Shown piece after piece: positions 1 to 13,163 of a stretch of DNA of 64,000 bases. The position numbers and the translations under genes were made by a program. Under the pieces are notes generated by a model, which worked only from the letters and a program-made list of their open reading frames with translations, was not told where the DNA came from and searched no databases. The DNA lies in assembly GCF_900090045.1 (NCBI RefSeq), contig NC_041780.1, positions 204,501 through 268,500 of the forward strand, in the 5' to 3' direction. Every line of letters starts with the position of its first letter. The stretch's first letter is position 1. The DNA comes from Plasmodium malariae (Eukaryota > Apicomplexa > Aconoidasida > Haemosporida > Plasmodiidae).

Positions 1-390
1 TTAGCTCCAAAAGAGCACAAGTATTTTTAATGGTTACTTTCATTTCCTGTATTTGTTATATTATACATAGGACGTATTTGCACGTGAGTATTTTTTATAA
101 ATATATATATATATTTATTTATTTGTGTATTCATTTATATATTTATTTAAAAATATATCATAACAATATGCTTTCACGTTTATTAAAAAAAATAAGGAAA
201 TTTACCAAAAAGCTTTCGGGTGAGCGTTATGCGCTTTAATTTTAAAAAAAATGGGCGAAGAAGCGGAAAAAAAAACATAAAAATTGAAGAGCAATTTTTT
301 AATATTATATATATATATATATATATATGCGTATATATACATATACATATAAACAAATACAATGTAAGCTGTACTCACTTAACCGTGAAG
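1..390. other. 3' flank of ankyrin gene
   Basis: AT-rich non-coding sequence with a (TA)n run near 305-328. It holds the 3' UTR and downstream region of the minus-strand ankyrin gene. Short frames here look random, and I see no gene. Confidence 0.6.
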
Positions 391-3300
391 TTAAATTTTC
401 GGGTAGCTATTGTAATACATATGGTCCAAATCGTTTAAAAGCAATTCCTCATTGTTCCTGTGATTATAATTATTTCCATAAAATTTACATAAATTATTTA
501 TTAAATACATATTTTGGCTATTTATAAAATTGGTGCTATTATTTTTTGCACCTCCCATATATTCATATGCGCTATTTTGCAAATTATGAATATATGAAAT
601 TAAGTTATTCTGATAGTTCATAATTTCTTTGTTAAAATGGGTAAAATTGTTGTCAAATTTAAAATTTTCATTATTTTTATTTACAGTTTTCTTCAGCTGG
701 TATAAATGTTTCTTCTGGTATTGTGCATCATGCACATTTTTAAAATTGCCATAAACACTTTTCACTAAATTTACATATGCTGATTCAGCATTACATTTTT
801 CGAAACATTTTGTGTTTCCCGGATTTATATCAGCATTAAGGTTTGCGCTTATGTTTGTATTCGCGTTTGTATGCGCGTTTGTATGCGCGTTTGTATGCGT
901 GTTTGTGTATGCGTGTATATATGTGATATTGTTTTTTTTCTTTATTTTTTTTTTTTTGCTAGCTTTTTTGTTTTGATTTTCCGTTTCATTTGCAGTTGGA
1001 TCATTTGATATATAGTTATTTTGGTTATTAAAAAATTTTAAATTATTTCTTGCATTGTTCAAAAGATGATCAGTAAACATATTTTTACTACTACTATAAG
1101 GAATGTTTTGATGCTCACTATTATTATATCTCACGGGGTAATTATAACTGGTAAAAGCAAAGTTACCATTAGTTCTGTTTAAAGTATTTTTCCCATCTTT
1201 TATTAACACTTTTTTATTGTTAGTAATGGAAGTGGCAATTTTATTATTCCTTTCTGAATAATCTGCGAATTGATGAAAAATTTTATTATCTCTGTTAATA
1301 TTATTATTTGAAATGTTTTTCAAAGGATCTCTTCTTGTTTTCACAATTTTATAATTGCTTTTTTTCCTGCTGTGATCTTTTCCTTTTATAGTACATACTT
1401 TTTCCTCATTAGGATTGTTGTTATACTCTTTTTTTTTGTCATATGTAAAAGGATAATTTTTATTTTTCCCTGTTTGTAAAATATTATTACTGCTACCAAG
1501 GTGATACATCGATTTTAAATGTGTGCCTTCATTGTTATATGTTTGATACATCGCTTTAACTTGCGCGTTATCAATATTACTACTATTTAGAGTAGTATGC
1601 TTTATATTTTCTTCCTCCTGTAATAATTTCTTTTTTAATTTTCTGTATGTTTTTTTTTTTTCTTTTTCTTCTTCAACAATATAATCATATTTAAATTTCG
1701 AAATTATATCATTCTTATACATATATTTAATTAAATAGAAAAAAACTCCTCCATCGCTTCTTTTCCCTTGTTTATTAACCAAATTTATACCACCGTAATT
1801 CTGAATCAAAATTGTTTTTTCTAATAAACTTAAAGAAATATATACACCTAAGGCATCAACAACGCGTCGTATTTGATCTCTATTTGGTTCCTTCAAAATT
1901 GTGCTAATAGTTGTTGTCAAAATATCTTTAATCATTTTGTTGTCATTATAAAACTCTTTCGGATCCATTTTATTTTCATCACTGTCTCCCACTGCAATAT
2001 TTTTATCATTCACGCAGTTTATTTCTTCATTACTTCCTCCCATTGTATCATCTTCATTTTTAGTTGTCTTCTCCAGTATACTACGTTCGCTCGGTTTGCG
2101 CTCACTCTGTTTATGTTCGCCTTGAGTGTTTTCATCCTGCCGTTTTTCCTCCTTTTCAATCGCTACACAGATTTTACCACCATCCTCTTTCTTGTCAACT
2201 TGATTATCTGCATTTACTGCACTCTCTGCATTTACTGCATTATCTGCATTTACTGCATTTACTGCATTCTCTGTACCCTTTGCATTAGCACCCCCTTTAC
2301 CACTGCAGTCACTCTCAGGGTTAATCACATCCAGATCATGCGGATTAAAATTTTCATTGATATATTTCGTTAAGAATTTTCTAATAGATTTAAACTTCTT
2401 TATTCTTGCTATATCCAAAGGGCTCATATTATAAATGTCTTTTTTCTGAACGAAACTTCTATTTTCTACTAGAATTTTTACATTTTCTAAAACACCACCT
2501 AAACAAGCTGCATGTATAGGTAATCTATTGTGAACATCAAAAATATTAATATTTGCTTTTTCTTCATAAATTAAAAATTTTACATAATCTGTATTATTTC
2601 TATAACATGCATAATGAAGAGCAGTTCTATTCGACAAATCTGTGTCATTGATCTTTGCCCCAAACTTAAGAAACATTTTCGTTATTTCTTTGTTTCCTTT
2701 AATGGCTGCAAAATGTATACACATACTGGCCGTAGTTTTCCCTCTATTAGGTGACAAGGAATGAGGTAACAATGCATGTATGTTAGCACCATTCTTTAAC
2801 AATAATTCTGTTATGTCTTTATGCATTTTTGTAACTGCAATATGTAAAGGAGTCCAATGTTTATAATCAGATATATTTACTTTTGCTCCATTTTTTATTA
2901 ACAATTCACAAATATCATAATAACCACCTGCACATGCATAATGTAAGGCTCTTCTTCCAATTTTATCAAAATAGTTAACATCAACTTCTTTTTCTAGACA
3001 CTTTTTCACAACAGTTATATTGTCCAAATAAGCACCATGTAGCAAAGCTCTATTTATATCTGGCAAACTTAACCCAGGTGGTATGGTCACATTCATTTTG
3101 TGACTCTCTTCAAATACGTTACTTGTATTCTCTTCATGTGTTTGCTTTTTAGAAGAGTCTTCTTCATTCTCTTTTACTTTGACAATGATATGTTCAAGAA
3201 ATTTCCCCTCGTAGGACTGTACATCGGCTTGAGCATCGACCTGAATGTCAACCAGAACATCTGCTTGAGCATCGTCTTTTATATCAACATGAATATCAGT

Positions 3301-5331
3301 CAGCCCCTCCTTCTTCTCACTCGATTGTTCGTTCATTTCCCTTCCTGCTAATCGTCCTTCCACGTTTTCACTTATCAACATATTAAACTTGTCATATTCT
3401 TCAATTATAACTTTGCTGGAGTCGTCTAAGATATGTTCGATGTCCTTTTCCAAGGACTGCTCATTATTATTATTATTATTATTATCACTTAAAAAAGGAA
3501 AATTTTCTTTTTCATCTTTTTGCAATGTTGCAAGTGTATTCAAATTTTCATCATTTATACTCATTTTAAAAATATTGCTAAGTTCATCAAAATTTTCATT
3601 AATATTATTTAAAGAAAATTCATTTAAAACATCCATCAAATACTTATTTCCATAATATTTTACACAATAATCTATAAACTTATGTATTTCATGATTAACC
3701 TCAAAATTTCTTGTCTGTTCTTTTTCATCATTTATATTTGTAAGAATATTTTCTTTTCCCCTATTTACAAAGTTATGGTTATTTTCACCTATGAAGAATT
3801 TTCCGTTAGGGCCATTTCCTCCTACATCCCTTTTGTTTTTATTTCCATTTGGCATATTGTAAAACAGGAAGTTGTTATCCTTGTTATAGTACTTGTTCTG
3901 AACATCTGTGTAGTTGTAATTTGCACTGTTCTTGTCTTTGTAAAGGTGTGAATACATTCCGTCATTCTTCATTGCATTATTATTTACTTCAGGCGTGCGA
4001 TAGTTCGCTTCGGTTTCATCCATATTATTGTAGTTTCCATTATAACTTCTAATACCGCTAACACCTCCAATGCTGCTAACACCTCCAATACCGCTAACAC
4101 CTCCAATACCGCTAACACCTCCAATGCCGCTAACACCTCCAATGCTGCTAACACCTCCAATGCCGCTAACACCTCCAATGCCGCTAACACTTCTAATGCC
4201 GTGAATGTTACCTTTTAAATTATTCCTTTTTCTACCCCAATTCATGTTATATTTACTTGAACCCACAACACCATTTACACTCTGCTCAAGGTTACCATCT
4301 ACTTGTTGCAAGTTTTTTCTTACATTATAGTAATAGCCTTTTTTCCTATTACCTTTATTAATGACTACCATGCCCTCGTTATTTTCATATTTAAAATTTT
4401 TACCACCTTCATAATGTACATGGTTGCTAATTAGGTCAGCCTTAGTCATTCCTTTCTTCATTTTATGAATATCATAATTGTCTTTTTGCAATTTTTGTAG
4501 TTCTGCATGCATTATATTTTTATCTAATTTCGCACTTAAGCCGCTAGTACTATATACATTACTACTAATGGTGTTCTTCTTCTTTTTTTTCTCATTATTA
4601 TTATTACTATAACTGAAAATATTTTTGTTACCCATATTATTACCAATACAGCTCTGAATTTTGTTACTGTACATATTTTCATCAATATTGTACATCCTCT
4701 GCAACCGAAGTATACTTTCCATTAATATGTTTTTTTGATCATTATTTCCATAGTACATGTTACTTATATTTTTACATTCTCCCCCATCCATATATGGTAA
4801 ATTATTGTACTCGTTTAAATTGTAAAACGTTTGAGCATTATCAGATAAGTAATTTAAATATGTCTGATTATTCATGTCGCTGTTATATTTCCTTTCGGTA
4901 TTTTTTGACAGCTGTAGTAAGCTCTTTTTGAATTGACCATACATTAAGTTCATATGATAGTTACTAGGAGCATGTCCACTAGTGTCTACATTTTCGTTTG
5001 TGTTTACATTCCTGCAGAAGTTGTTATTTAACTTTTTGGAGTAAGATCTATATATATTATTGCCTCCACGAATTGTTTTTCCGAAATTTTCATTTTTTTC
5101 TTTATTTATATTACCACTTACTATATTATATGTTTGATAATTAATATTTGCGCCCTTGGTATAATGTTCACTTTTATTTTTAAAAGAATTTATTTCCCTA
5201 TTTTTTATTATTCCTTTTTTCAAATTTTGACACATTTTCGATACTTTGTTTTCCTCCTTTTTTGCATCAACAGTTATACCATTGCACAAGTTGGTTCCGC
5301 TAACATTTTCCAGGACAGTTCCTTTTTTTTT

Positions 5332-5366
<35 letters not shown>

Positions 5367-6465
5367 TACTATCAGCATTACTACTAATTGCGGTGGTAAT
5401 ACTTGCATTTTCGTTCATAATATCACTGCGAACTTCTGTAATATTATTGATATTTCCAATGCTTATGTTTACATCTTTGCAAACTTGTTTAGTACTTTCG
5501 ATGAGTTGATTATTATTTTTTCCTTTTTCCGTCGCTTTTTCTTTCCTTTTCTCCTTTTCTATCTCCTTCTCTGTCTCCTTCTCTGTCTCCTTCTTTGTCT
5601 CCTTCTTTGTCTCCTTCTCTTTTTCGTTCTCTTTTTTGTTCTGTTTCTCGTTATCCTTCCCTTTTTTTCTTTTTTTTTTCCCCTTCTTTTTTTTCGTGTT
5701 AGTTTCGTTACACACATTTTTATCAACAACTTGCTCATTTTTGTTTATATTATTCGTATCTGCTTCTTTACCATTTTCAGCTTTACTCAAAGAAACAATA
5801 TTATTTACATTTTTTTTTTTTTCTTGTTCGCTTGACTTAACCTTTTCCTTATTATTCATATCATCCTTCTTTACATTCTTATCAATTTTTGTTATCCTCT
5901 TTTTAAAATACGTACAATTCGTAGGGGAAAAATGTTCATAACTGTAACTTTTGGTCGACCAAAAATTGGTATAATTCACTTTTTTACTATTATTATAATA
6001 ATAATAATTATTATTACTATTATTATTACTATAGTTACTATGATTATAGTAGCACTTATCGTAGTTTTCTTTATTTTGAGCTTTATATTTACTGTTAATG
6101 ATGTTGTCCTTTTTAATGCTTTTCAAATCCATTGAATTATTAGCTTCATTTCCCTTATAGTTGTTATTTTGTCTGATACTGTTACTACTTGTGTTATTTC
6201 TACTGCTAATGTTAGTACTTATGGTATTATTCCCACAGATCACATTAGTACTTCCGCTATCATTATTATCTTTCTTGTCCTTTTTGTCGTCTATCTTACT
6301 GTTGTTGCTTCTTTCTTCTTTATCATTTCTACTGTCTATCTTAAAACATGATGTGCCATTTTTACTACAATTGACAACTGTAGTAATACTACTACCGCTA
6401 GCATTGATGCACTTGTTTACCTCTTTTTTGTTAGTTTCTTTCTGTGAATTATTTTGTATGTCCAT
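391..6465 (-). CDS. Ankyrin-repeat protein with PHAX-like RNA-binding domain
   Basis: Uninterrupted 2,024-codon frame, apparently single exon. The N-terminal half is low complexity: Asn-rich, with Lys/Glu-rich blocks (KETEKE-type repeats and a poly-Lys run, nt about 5,320-5,690) that could act as nuclear-localisation or nucleic-acid-contact regions. An 18-bp repeat encodes VSGIGG units at residues about 756-806. Five to six ankyrin repeats lie at residues about 1,128-1,370, with core motifs such as RRALHYACAGG, TPLHIAV and RTALHYACYRN. Residues about 1,510-1,595 (RRVVDALGVY, then GGINL, then SDGGVFFYLIK) match the PHAX RNA-binding fold, normally found in the adaptor for snRNA and snoRNA transport. 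The C-terminus is again Asn-rich, with a T-N-A-H repeat near nt 850-905. The ankyrin call is secure. The PHAX call is by motif, and a nuclear RNA-handling role is inference. Confidence 0.85.
4050..4200 (-). repeat. 18-bp coding minisatellite (VSGIGG)n
   Basis: About eight copies of an 18-bp unit (plus strand ccaatgccgctaacacct and variants), encoding a Gly/Ser/Val/Ile hexapeptide inside the ankyrin protein. The block is clearly richer in GC than the surrounding gene and nearly homogeneous, as expected for recent slippage or unequal exchange. It is in frame and preserves the ORF. Confidence 0.9.
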
Positions 6466-7229
6466 CTTCGAAATATATTCTTATTTTTCAATATGCTTAC
6501 TTTATTTGTTAAACGTGGGGTATTGTGTATTGGGTATTATGTAATACACGCTTTTTGTTACGTACTATTTGGTACTTTACACGTACTGTATATTATGTCC
6601 TCATAACGTTCATATCATTTAAAAAAACACACATTTGTACGTATACATATATACATATGTGCAAATAAGTAGTTCTCAATATATTTAAGCTCTTTTGTAA
6701 TGTCCTTTCTTTCTTTCTTTCTTTCTTTTTTTTTTTTTTTTTGTTTAATTAGAAATGTTCAGAAATGTTATTTCGGAAAAAGTTCTATTTATTTCATGAA
6801 TTCATTATATTTTTTTATTTTATTTTCCAATTCCATGGTTCAAAAAAGAATTGTTTAAAATAACGATGGTGAAATATCGTTTTATTTTATAAGCGCGCAT
6901 GCGAATGTATATGTATACATTTGTTCATGTGACCATACATGTATATATGTATATATCCATATGTATGTATACGTATGGATATGTGTACAGTTCGCCTTTT
7001 TGTATTTCTTAAAAACGTTTTAACAAAAAAGAAAAGAGAGGTGTTAAAACAAAATGCTATATAGCTAAATTTTTAATTATCAAATAACCTGAACAGTTCA
7101 TATTTATACCTTTCAATATAAATGCACATTTTCTAAGTTGCAAAAAAAAAAAAAAAAAAAAAAAAATTCAATGAAAAAATTAATCCCTTATTATTCTGAC
7201 GTGTTTTCAATTGTACATATATATATACA

Positions 7230-7297
<68 letters not shown>

Positions 7298-10200
7298 AAT
7301 ATGCTAACCTAATGTGTGAATATTACCAATACTTTTTTGTGAAAAGTATTTTTTTTTTTTTATCTTTTCATAAAGAAATATTGAAATATAAGTAGCATTT
7401 ATGTGTTGGTCGTATTGTTTAGTAAAATTATATATATGTATATAAATATACATATATATGTAAATTATTTTTTTTTTCGCTTTAATAACTTTTGTAAGTT
7501 TTTTTTTTTTTTTTTTTTTTTTTGCATGTACGCTGGAAAATATTGTTCATAAGTTTTTGATAAAAAAATTGTATTTTTAACTCTTTATATTAAATTTGTA
7601 CCACAATGTTCATAAGGAATATGCTTGTTCCATAATTAATTATGCATGTATATTTTTTTTTTTTTTTTTTTTTTTTTATCTATTAGAAATTAAGAATAAT
7701 GCTATTTTAGCTGAGAAAATAATTTTACATGTGTAATTATATTTATCCAAATATATTTTTGAGAATGCGCTTTTTTCATATTTAAGCTTTGTTAATTATG
7801 TATATTTCCACTTTTTGTTTGATTAAAAGAATAGGAAAATTGTGAACTTATAAATGTACGTATATAAATAGATTGTACATATACTTTAATCGCAGAGATA
7901 TATAACCTTCTTGGACATTTTTCAGCGATCTCCAAAAAAATAAGAAAATAAGAAAATAGGAAAAACAAGCATAAGTAAGAAGAAGTAGGCAGAACGGGAA
8001 AACATATTAATAACTTATTTATTATTTTTGTATGTAACGTTTCATAAGTATTCCTGCTAAGTTTGAGGAGTACAACTTATTTAAAAGTAAATGTTAATAC
8101 CGTTCTATATAAATTCATAATAAAGATACCGTAATTTTTACGTTCGCCTTTCCATATAATAAAACTTTTATTTCATTAAACAAGAAATTTTTTTATATAT
8201 TATATAATAAAAATACTGCGTTATAGTAACTAGTATAAAACTACTATTTTTAATATGCTTAACGCGTTATGTATACCTTGATTAGTCATAAATTTTAAAG
8301 TAAAATAAATTTAAAAAAAAAAAAATAAAAACACAACAGTACAAGCATAAAAGACCACATATAAAAAATATCATACATAGATCGAACTAATGGCTAAATA
8401 AAAAAAATTCCGCGTGTCATTGTATGTATATATATATATATGTATATATAAAAGTTAAATTTATTTTTTTATAAAACGCGTACAAAGGTATTTTTTACAA
8501 TTGTATAAATACCGACTGAATAGTGTATGCATAATATATACTGTTGTTTTCTTTAATGTTTGCAAAACATATGAATTATGTACATATCATGTGCTTACGT
8601 GATAGTAATATATATAACATATGCTAATGTGTACAAAAAGTTTTAATAATAAATCGAAAGCTCTATGTAAGTACGAGCTCCTATATTTATAGACACAAAA
8701 ATCGAAGGGTATTAACATGCCCTTTAATGATATAAATTTTTTTTTTTGATTAAAAGAATTTGTAATATTTTGTTATTTTCAAAAAGCAGCAAACAGTAAA
8801 TGTCGTTATTTTAACAAACGATATTAACTATTTATATCTGAGACATAAGCACATAAACTAAAAAAAAAAAAAAAAAAAAAAACACACCAGTTCTTGAAAT
8901 ACTGTGTGTTTTACTTTTAAATTTTGCAAAAACATTCAAATTTATTTTTTAAAGCAACAAATGTATAATTAAAATTTTAAAGAAAATATAGCTTAAAATC
9001 TTGCATTACATAAATGCAATTATTATTTAAATTTTTACAAAATAATTGTTTGATAGGAAAGAAATATTGTATAAATATGTTATTTAAAGAAATTTGTCCC
9101 CAATTGTGCATATATATAAATATATTATATATGCATGTATAAACATGTGTGGGCAATATAACACATGTGTTCTTTGTGCTTTGTACTGTTTTTAATTCGC
9201 GATAATAAATAAAAACCATAATTTAAGAAAAAAAAAAAAATGGAAACATTAGTATAACATTTGTAAAAAATTTTACATAAAAAAAGGTAGCAACTACGGG
9301 TATATAGTGGTAACATAATTGTTCATTAATTTTAATTTGTTCTTTTTCTATTCGGTTGTACGTTTATATATATAATATTTCCGCTTCAGCAAACTTTTAT
9401 TATAGCTGTTTTTTTTTTTTTTTTTTTTTTTTTGCAGAAATGAAATTGTATAGCAAGCTATAAATTTGTTTCCATGAAAATCTTGTTCTTTTGCTCTGAT
9501 GTTATATTGACGTTTAAAAAAGAAAATAACAATTGTTAAAAATAAATATTTAAATAATGGTGTTATTTTTCCACTACGAATATTATAAAATCGATTTTTC
9601 ACAGTTATTCATACAAATATGTAAGTATAAAAATATATAAATAAGTACATGTATTTATATATATACATATGTATAAATGTACACTTGCAGCATATACCCT
9701 TACGAACTTTTATTTTTTTTTTCTAACTTGCAATGATGATAGCATAAAAAATATGTGAAGGATACTCAGAATTTTTCAGAGTATTGAAACATAATAACGT
9801 AAATACTGTAATAAAGTTTTTTAAATATTTATTCCCCCTTTTTTGGCATTAATTTTTTATATAAAAAAGTTAAATTCCAAAAGGAAGAAATACTTATTTT
9901 ACATATACGATGAATTAATAAAAAGAGAAATATAAGCACGCTGGTATAAATAATTACGACACGCAACTATACCTTTGTTCCATTTTAAAATTGCATGCTT
10001 TCACAAAAAATATTTTAATTATTTAGGGATTGTCATATCAAGAACAGTGCAATATAGTAATTTTATATCATTTATTTTTCTTTAACCACATTTTACATCT
10101 TTCGTTTTTAATAAAATACACGTTGAAAACATACATTACCATGGTACGAAAAAGAGCATACATACATATAAATATATATCTACGCAAAATATGAAATAAT

Positions 10201-11103
10201 CGGTTTGAGCAAAATGTGTCTTAATATGTTTAAGTGAATTAATCTTCTTTCTAAGAACGTTTTGTTAAGCATGTATTATAACAATGTGTTCAGTTTATCT
10301 GCATTTCTTGTAATTTGTGTTTTTTGACTATTATAAAATATTATATATATTTATATATATACATATATGAAAAAAAAAAAAAAAAAAAAAAAAAATTAAC
10401 AAAAAAGTTGAAATGTTTAAAAAAAAAAAAAAAAAAAAAGCTCGCTATAATATAATGGCAAACCAATCCAACTCCTTTACATTTTTATTATTTTTTTTAT
10501 TAAAAGATGGTTAACGCATTTATTCTATAAATATATGACAAATATATTTTAAATAATTTCTTTTGTTTTATAAAAAATCTTATTTTCATAATATGCTCAC
10601 TTTTTAACCACCAGCTGTTTGTGAATGAATATATTTATATATGTACTCGCGTAATCATTTATTCGGGAGCAACTAATAAATTAAGTTGCACGATAGTACG
10701 GACAATTTATAATTTAGTGGTAATAATATATACATAATTTCGTTTAATGTGGAATCATGTTATTATACCTATGACACTTCATATATCATCAATTTTTATA
10801 TGTTTTAAAATGTATGTATTTTTTTTTTTTTTCTCCATAAATCTTATAGCCAAGTGAATATACGCGTATGTGAATATGTATGTATAGCGGACGTATATAT
10901 ATATATATATATATATATAATACATATATTTAGCACATATATACAATACATACATAAGAATAATACATACATATTTTGTGTATTATATATATACACATAA
11001 TCATACTTTTGTATGCCATATGGATTAATGTATATGGCATAAAATCAAAAATCTGTTTTAGTAAACCTTAGCATATATGTTATTTTTTGCTTTTATTTTG
11101 AAA

Positions 11104-11136
<33 letters not shown>

Positions 11137-12147
11137 TTTGCTATATATACATTTTTTTATTCTGTTGTATTTTTAAGTACATGTACAAACATTTTTTATT
11201 TTACATTAAAAACGTGAAGGATATAACCAAAATAGAATATATATACGTATATATATAAATGGAATGATTTAATTTAATTTACTTTTTTTTTTTTTTTATC
11301 TTTTCATTTAATTAATTATATATATCAATGTATATTAATTTATGTTAATATATGAGAATATATGTCAATCCATGTTAATACATGTCTATACCTGTAAATA
11401 GATGTTAACACATGTTAGCAAAAATTAGGATATTATGATATGCTTTTGTATATATCAGTTAATGTTATTATTTGTTCTTATATGTAAATATATATCAACA
11501 TGTATTATTTTATATGAGTACAAGTTAATATTTGTTTGTGTATGTGCTTTGATATTATCTTTGCTTGAAGTTCCTAGGAATAATCTTTTTGCCTGTATCA
11601 AACTTGCATTGTATGTAAATAGATATATACATAAAGATATATATTTATGTTCTTTTTCATTTATCTTCCCCATATGTAAAATGCGATTATGTATACATAC
11701 ATATATATATATTTTAACTTCGTTTTTTCTTTTTTCTATTATCTGTTACGTATGAAAATGAAAAAATAAATGAGTTTAAATTAATAATAAACCAAGCAAA
11801 ATATAAAATTCGTAAGTTATTTGCAACACCAACGAGAAATAAACATAATGTTTATCGACTTTTTTATTTTGTTTTTTAAATGTCACATTCGTAATGTGAA
11901 ATGTATTAAAATACATATATTTATTATAAACATTTGTAAACCCTTACACATGTTTATACACTAATATATTTATATATACATGTTTTATATGCATTTAACT
12001 TTAGAGATTTACAATTTTTTGGGAGTTTGATACTTTTCATAATTCTACAGAGTAGACCTTTTTAAGTATTTGCAAGTATAATTATATGAATATCTATATA
12101 TATAAATATACGTGTATGTAGATATAAATATGCATATATGTAGGTAC

Positions 12148-12205
<58 letters not shown>

Positions 12206-13163
12206 GTATCTTTTTTATTTTTTACAAATTTAGTTATAGTTTTATTTGTTAAAGTTATATAATGTCTTTTTCTTTTTTTTTTTCATTCTGCTACCACTTC
12301 ATTCATTAGTAGCTATTTACTAATTATCCTTAATATATTGCATATATATATATATATAGCATTTATGACGTATATGTATTTATATGTATAATCAATTCCT
12401 TACCTTTATCATGTGAGAGGGCCTCTCATCTCACACATACATTATAAAGAATAAAGTTTTTATAAATTAGTGCACGCAATGTGGTTGTTTTGTATTGAAC
12501 TTAAAATATAAACATATAAAAATACGAAAAAATGAATTAATTTGTTTTTAATGACGTTAAGGAGTGTGCATATATACTATACAGTTTATTTTTACACGTC
12601 CACTCAAATACAGTGGTTGCCTACTTATATGTATCCCTCATAAACAATAGAAGAATAATGTCAAGAAAAATTTTAAATATTATAATAATATTTTTTTTTT
12701 TTCTTCACAAATATTATAAGTATTGTTATTCATGAAAGAGATTTGTAAAAAATTAATTATTCATTTTCTTTTGCTAATATTTTAGAAATATGTGTATGTA
12801 TGTATGTATATGTGAACGTATATGTAAACGTATATGTAAACGTATATGTAAACGTATATGTAAACGTATATGTAAACGTATATGTAAACGTATATGTAAA
12901 CGTATATGTAAACGTATATGTAAACGTATATGTATATATAAATTAAACTGTCTAACGAATCACTTTGCTTATACGTATTATGAACTTTTTCACAACCCTT
13001 TCCAAATGATTACAAATGTATTTATTATATACACATTAATGCATTTATAAGATATCATGGATTCTTTTTTTTTTTCTTCTCGCATCCTCTCTAATCCTTT
13101 CTTTTAATATCCCCTTTTTTTAAATATTCTTTTTTTTTTTTTTTACCAAAAATATTATACCAA
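6466..13163. other. Long divergent intergenic region
   Basis: 6.7 kb between the starts of the ankyrin gene (minus) and the CELF-like gene (plus), so it should contain both promoters and 5' UTRs. It is built of poly-A/T tracts and (TA)n microsatellites (for example 7,224-7,280 and 12,150-12,200). A 15-bp GC-rich palindrome lies near 12,414-12,428, and a 12-bp tandem repeat at 12,815-12,935. I found no convincing exon or RNA gene. The frames near 11,435-11,755 and 9,348-9,602 look like chance openings in low-complexity DNA. Confidence 0.6.
12815..12935. repeat. 12-bp tandem repeat
   Basis: About ten copies of a 12-bp unit (gtatatgtaaac), nearly perfect, about 230 bp upstream of the CELF-like start codon. 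It would lie in the promoter or 5' UTR of that gene. The frame reading ICKR units across it is a by-product of the period being a multiple of three. Confidence 0.9.

Noticed and set aside
5134..5835. 233-codon hydrophobic plus-strand frame
   Set aside because: Antisense shadow of the Lys/Glu-rich part of the ankyrin gene. Lys codons read backwards give Phe and Leu.
12790..13050. 86-codon ICKR-repeat frame
   Set aside because: Pure translation of a 12-bp tandem repeat, ending in AT-rich spacer.
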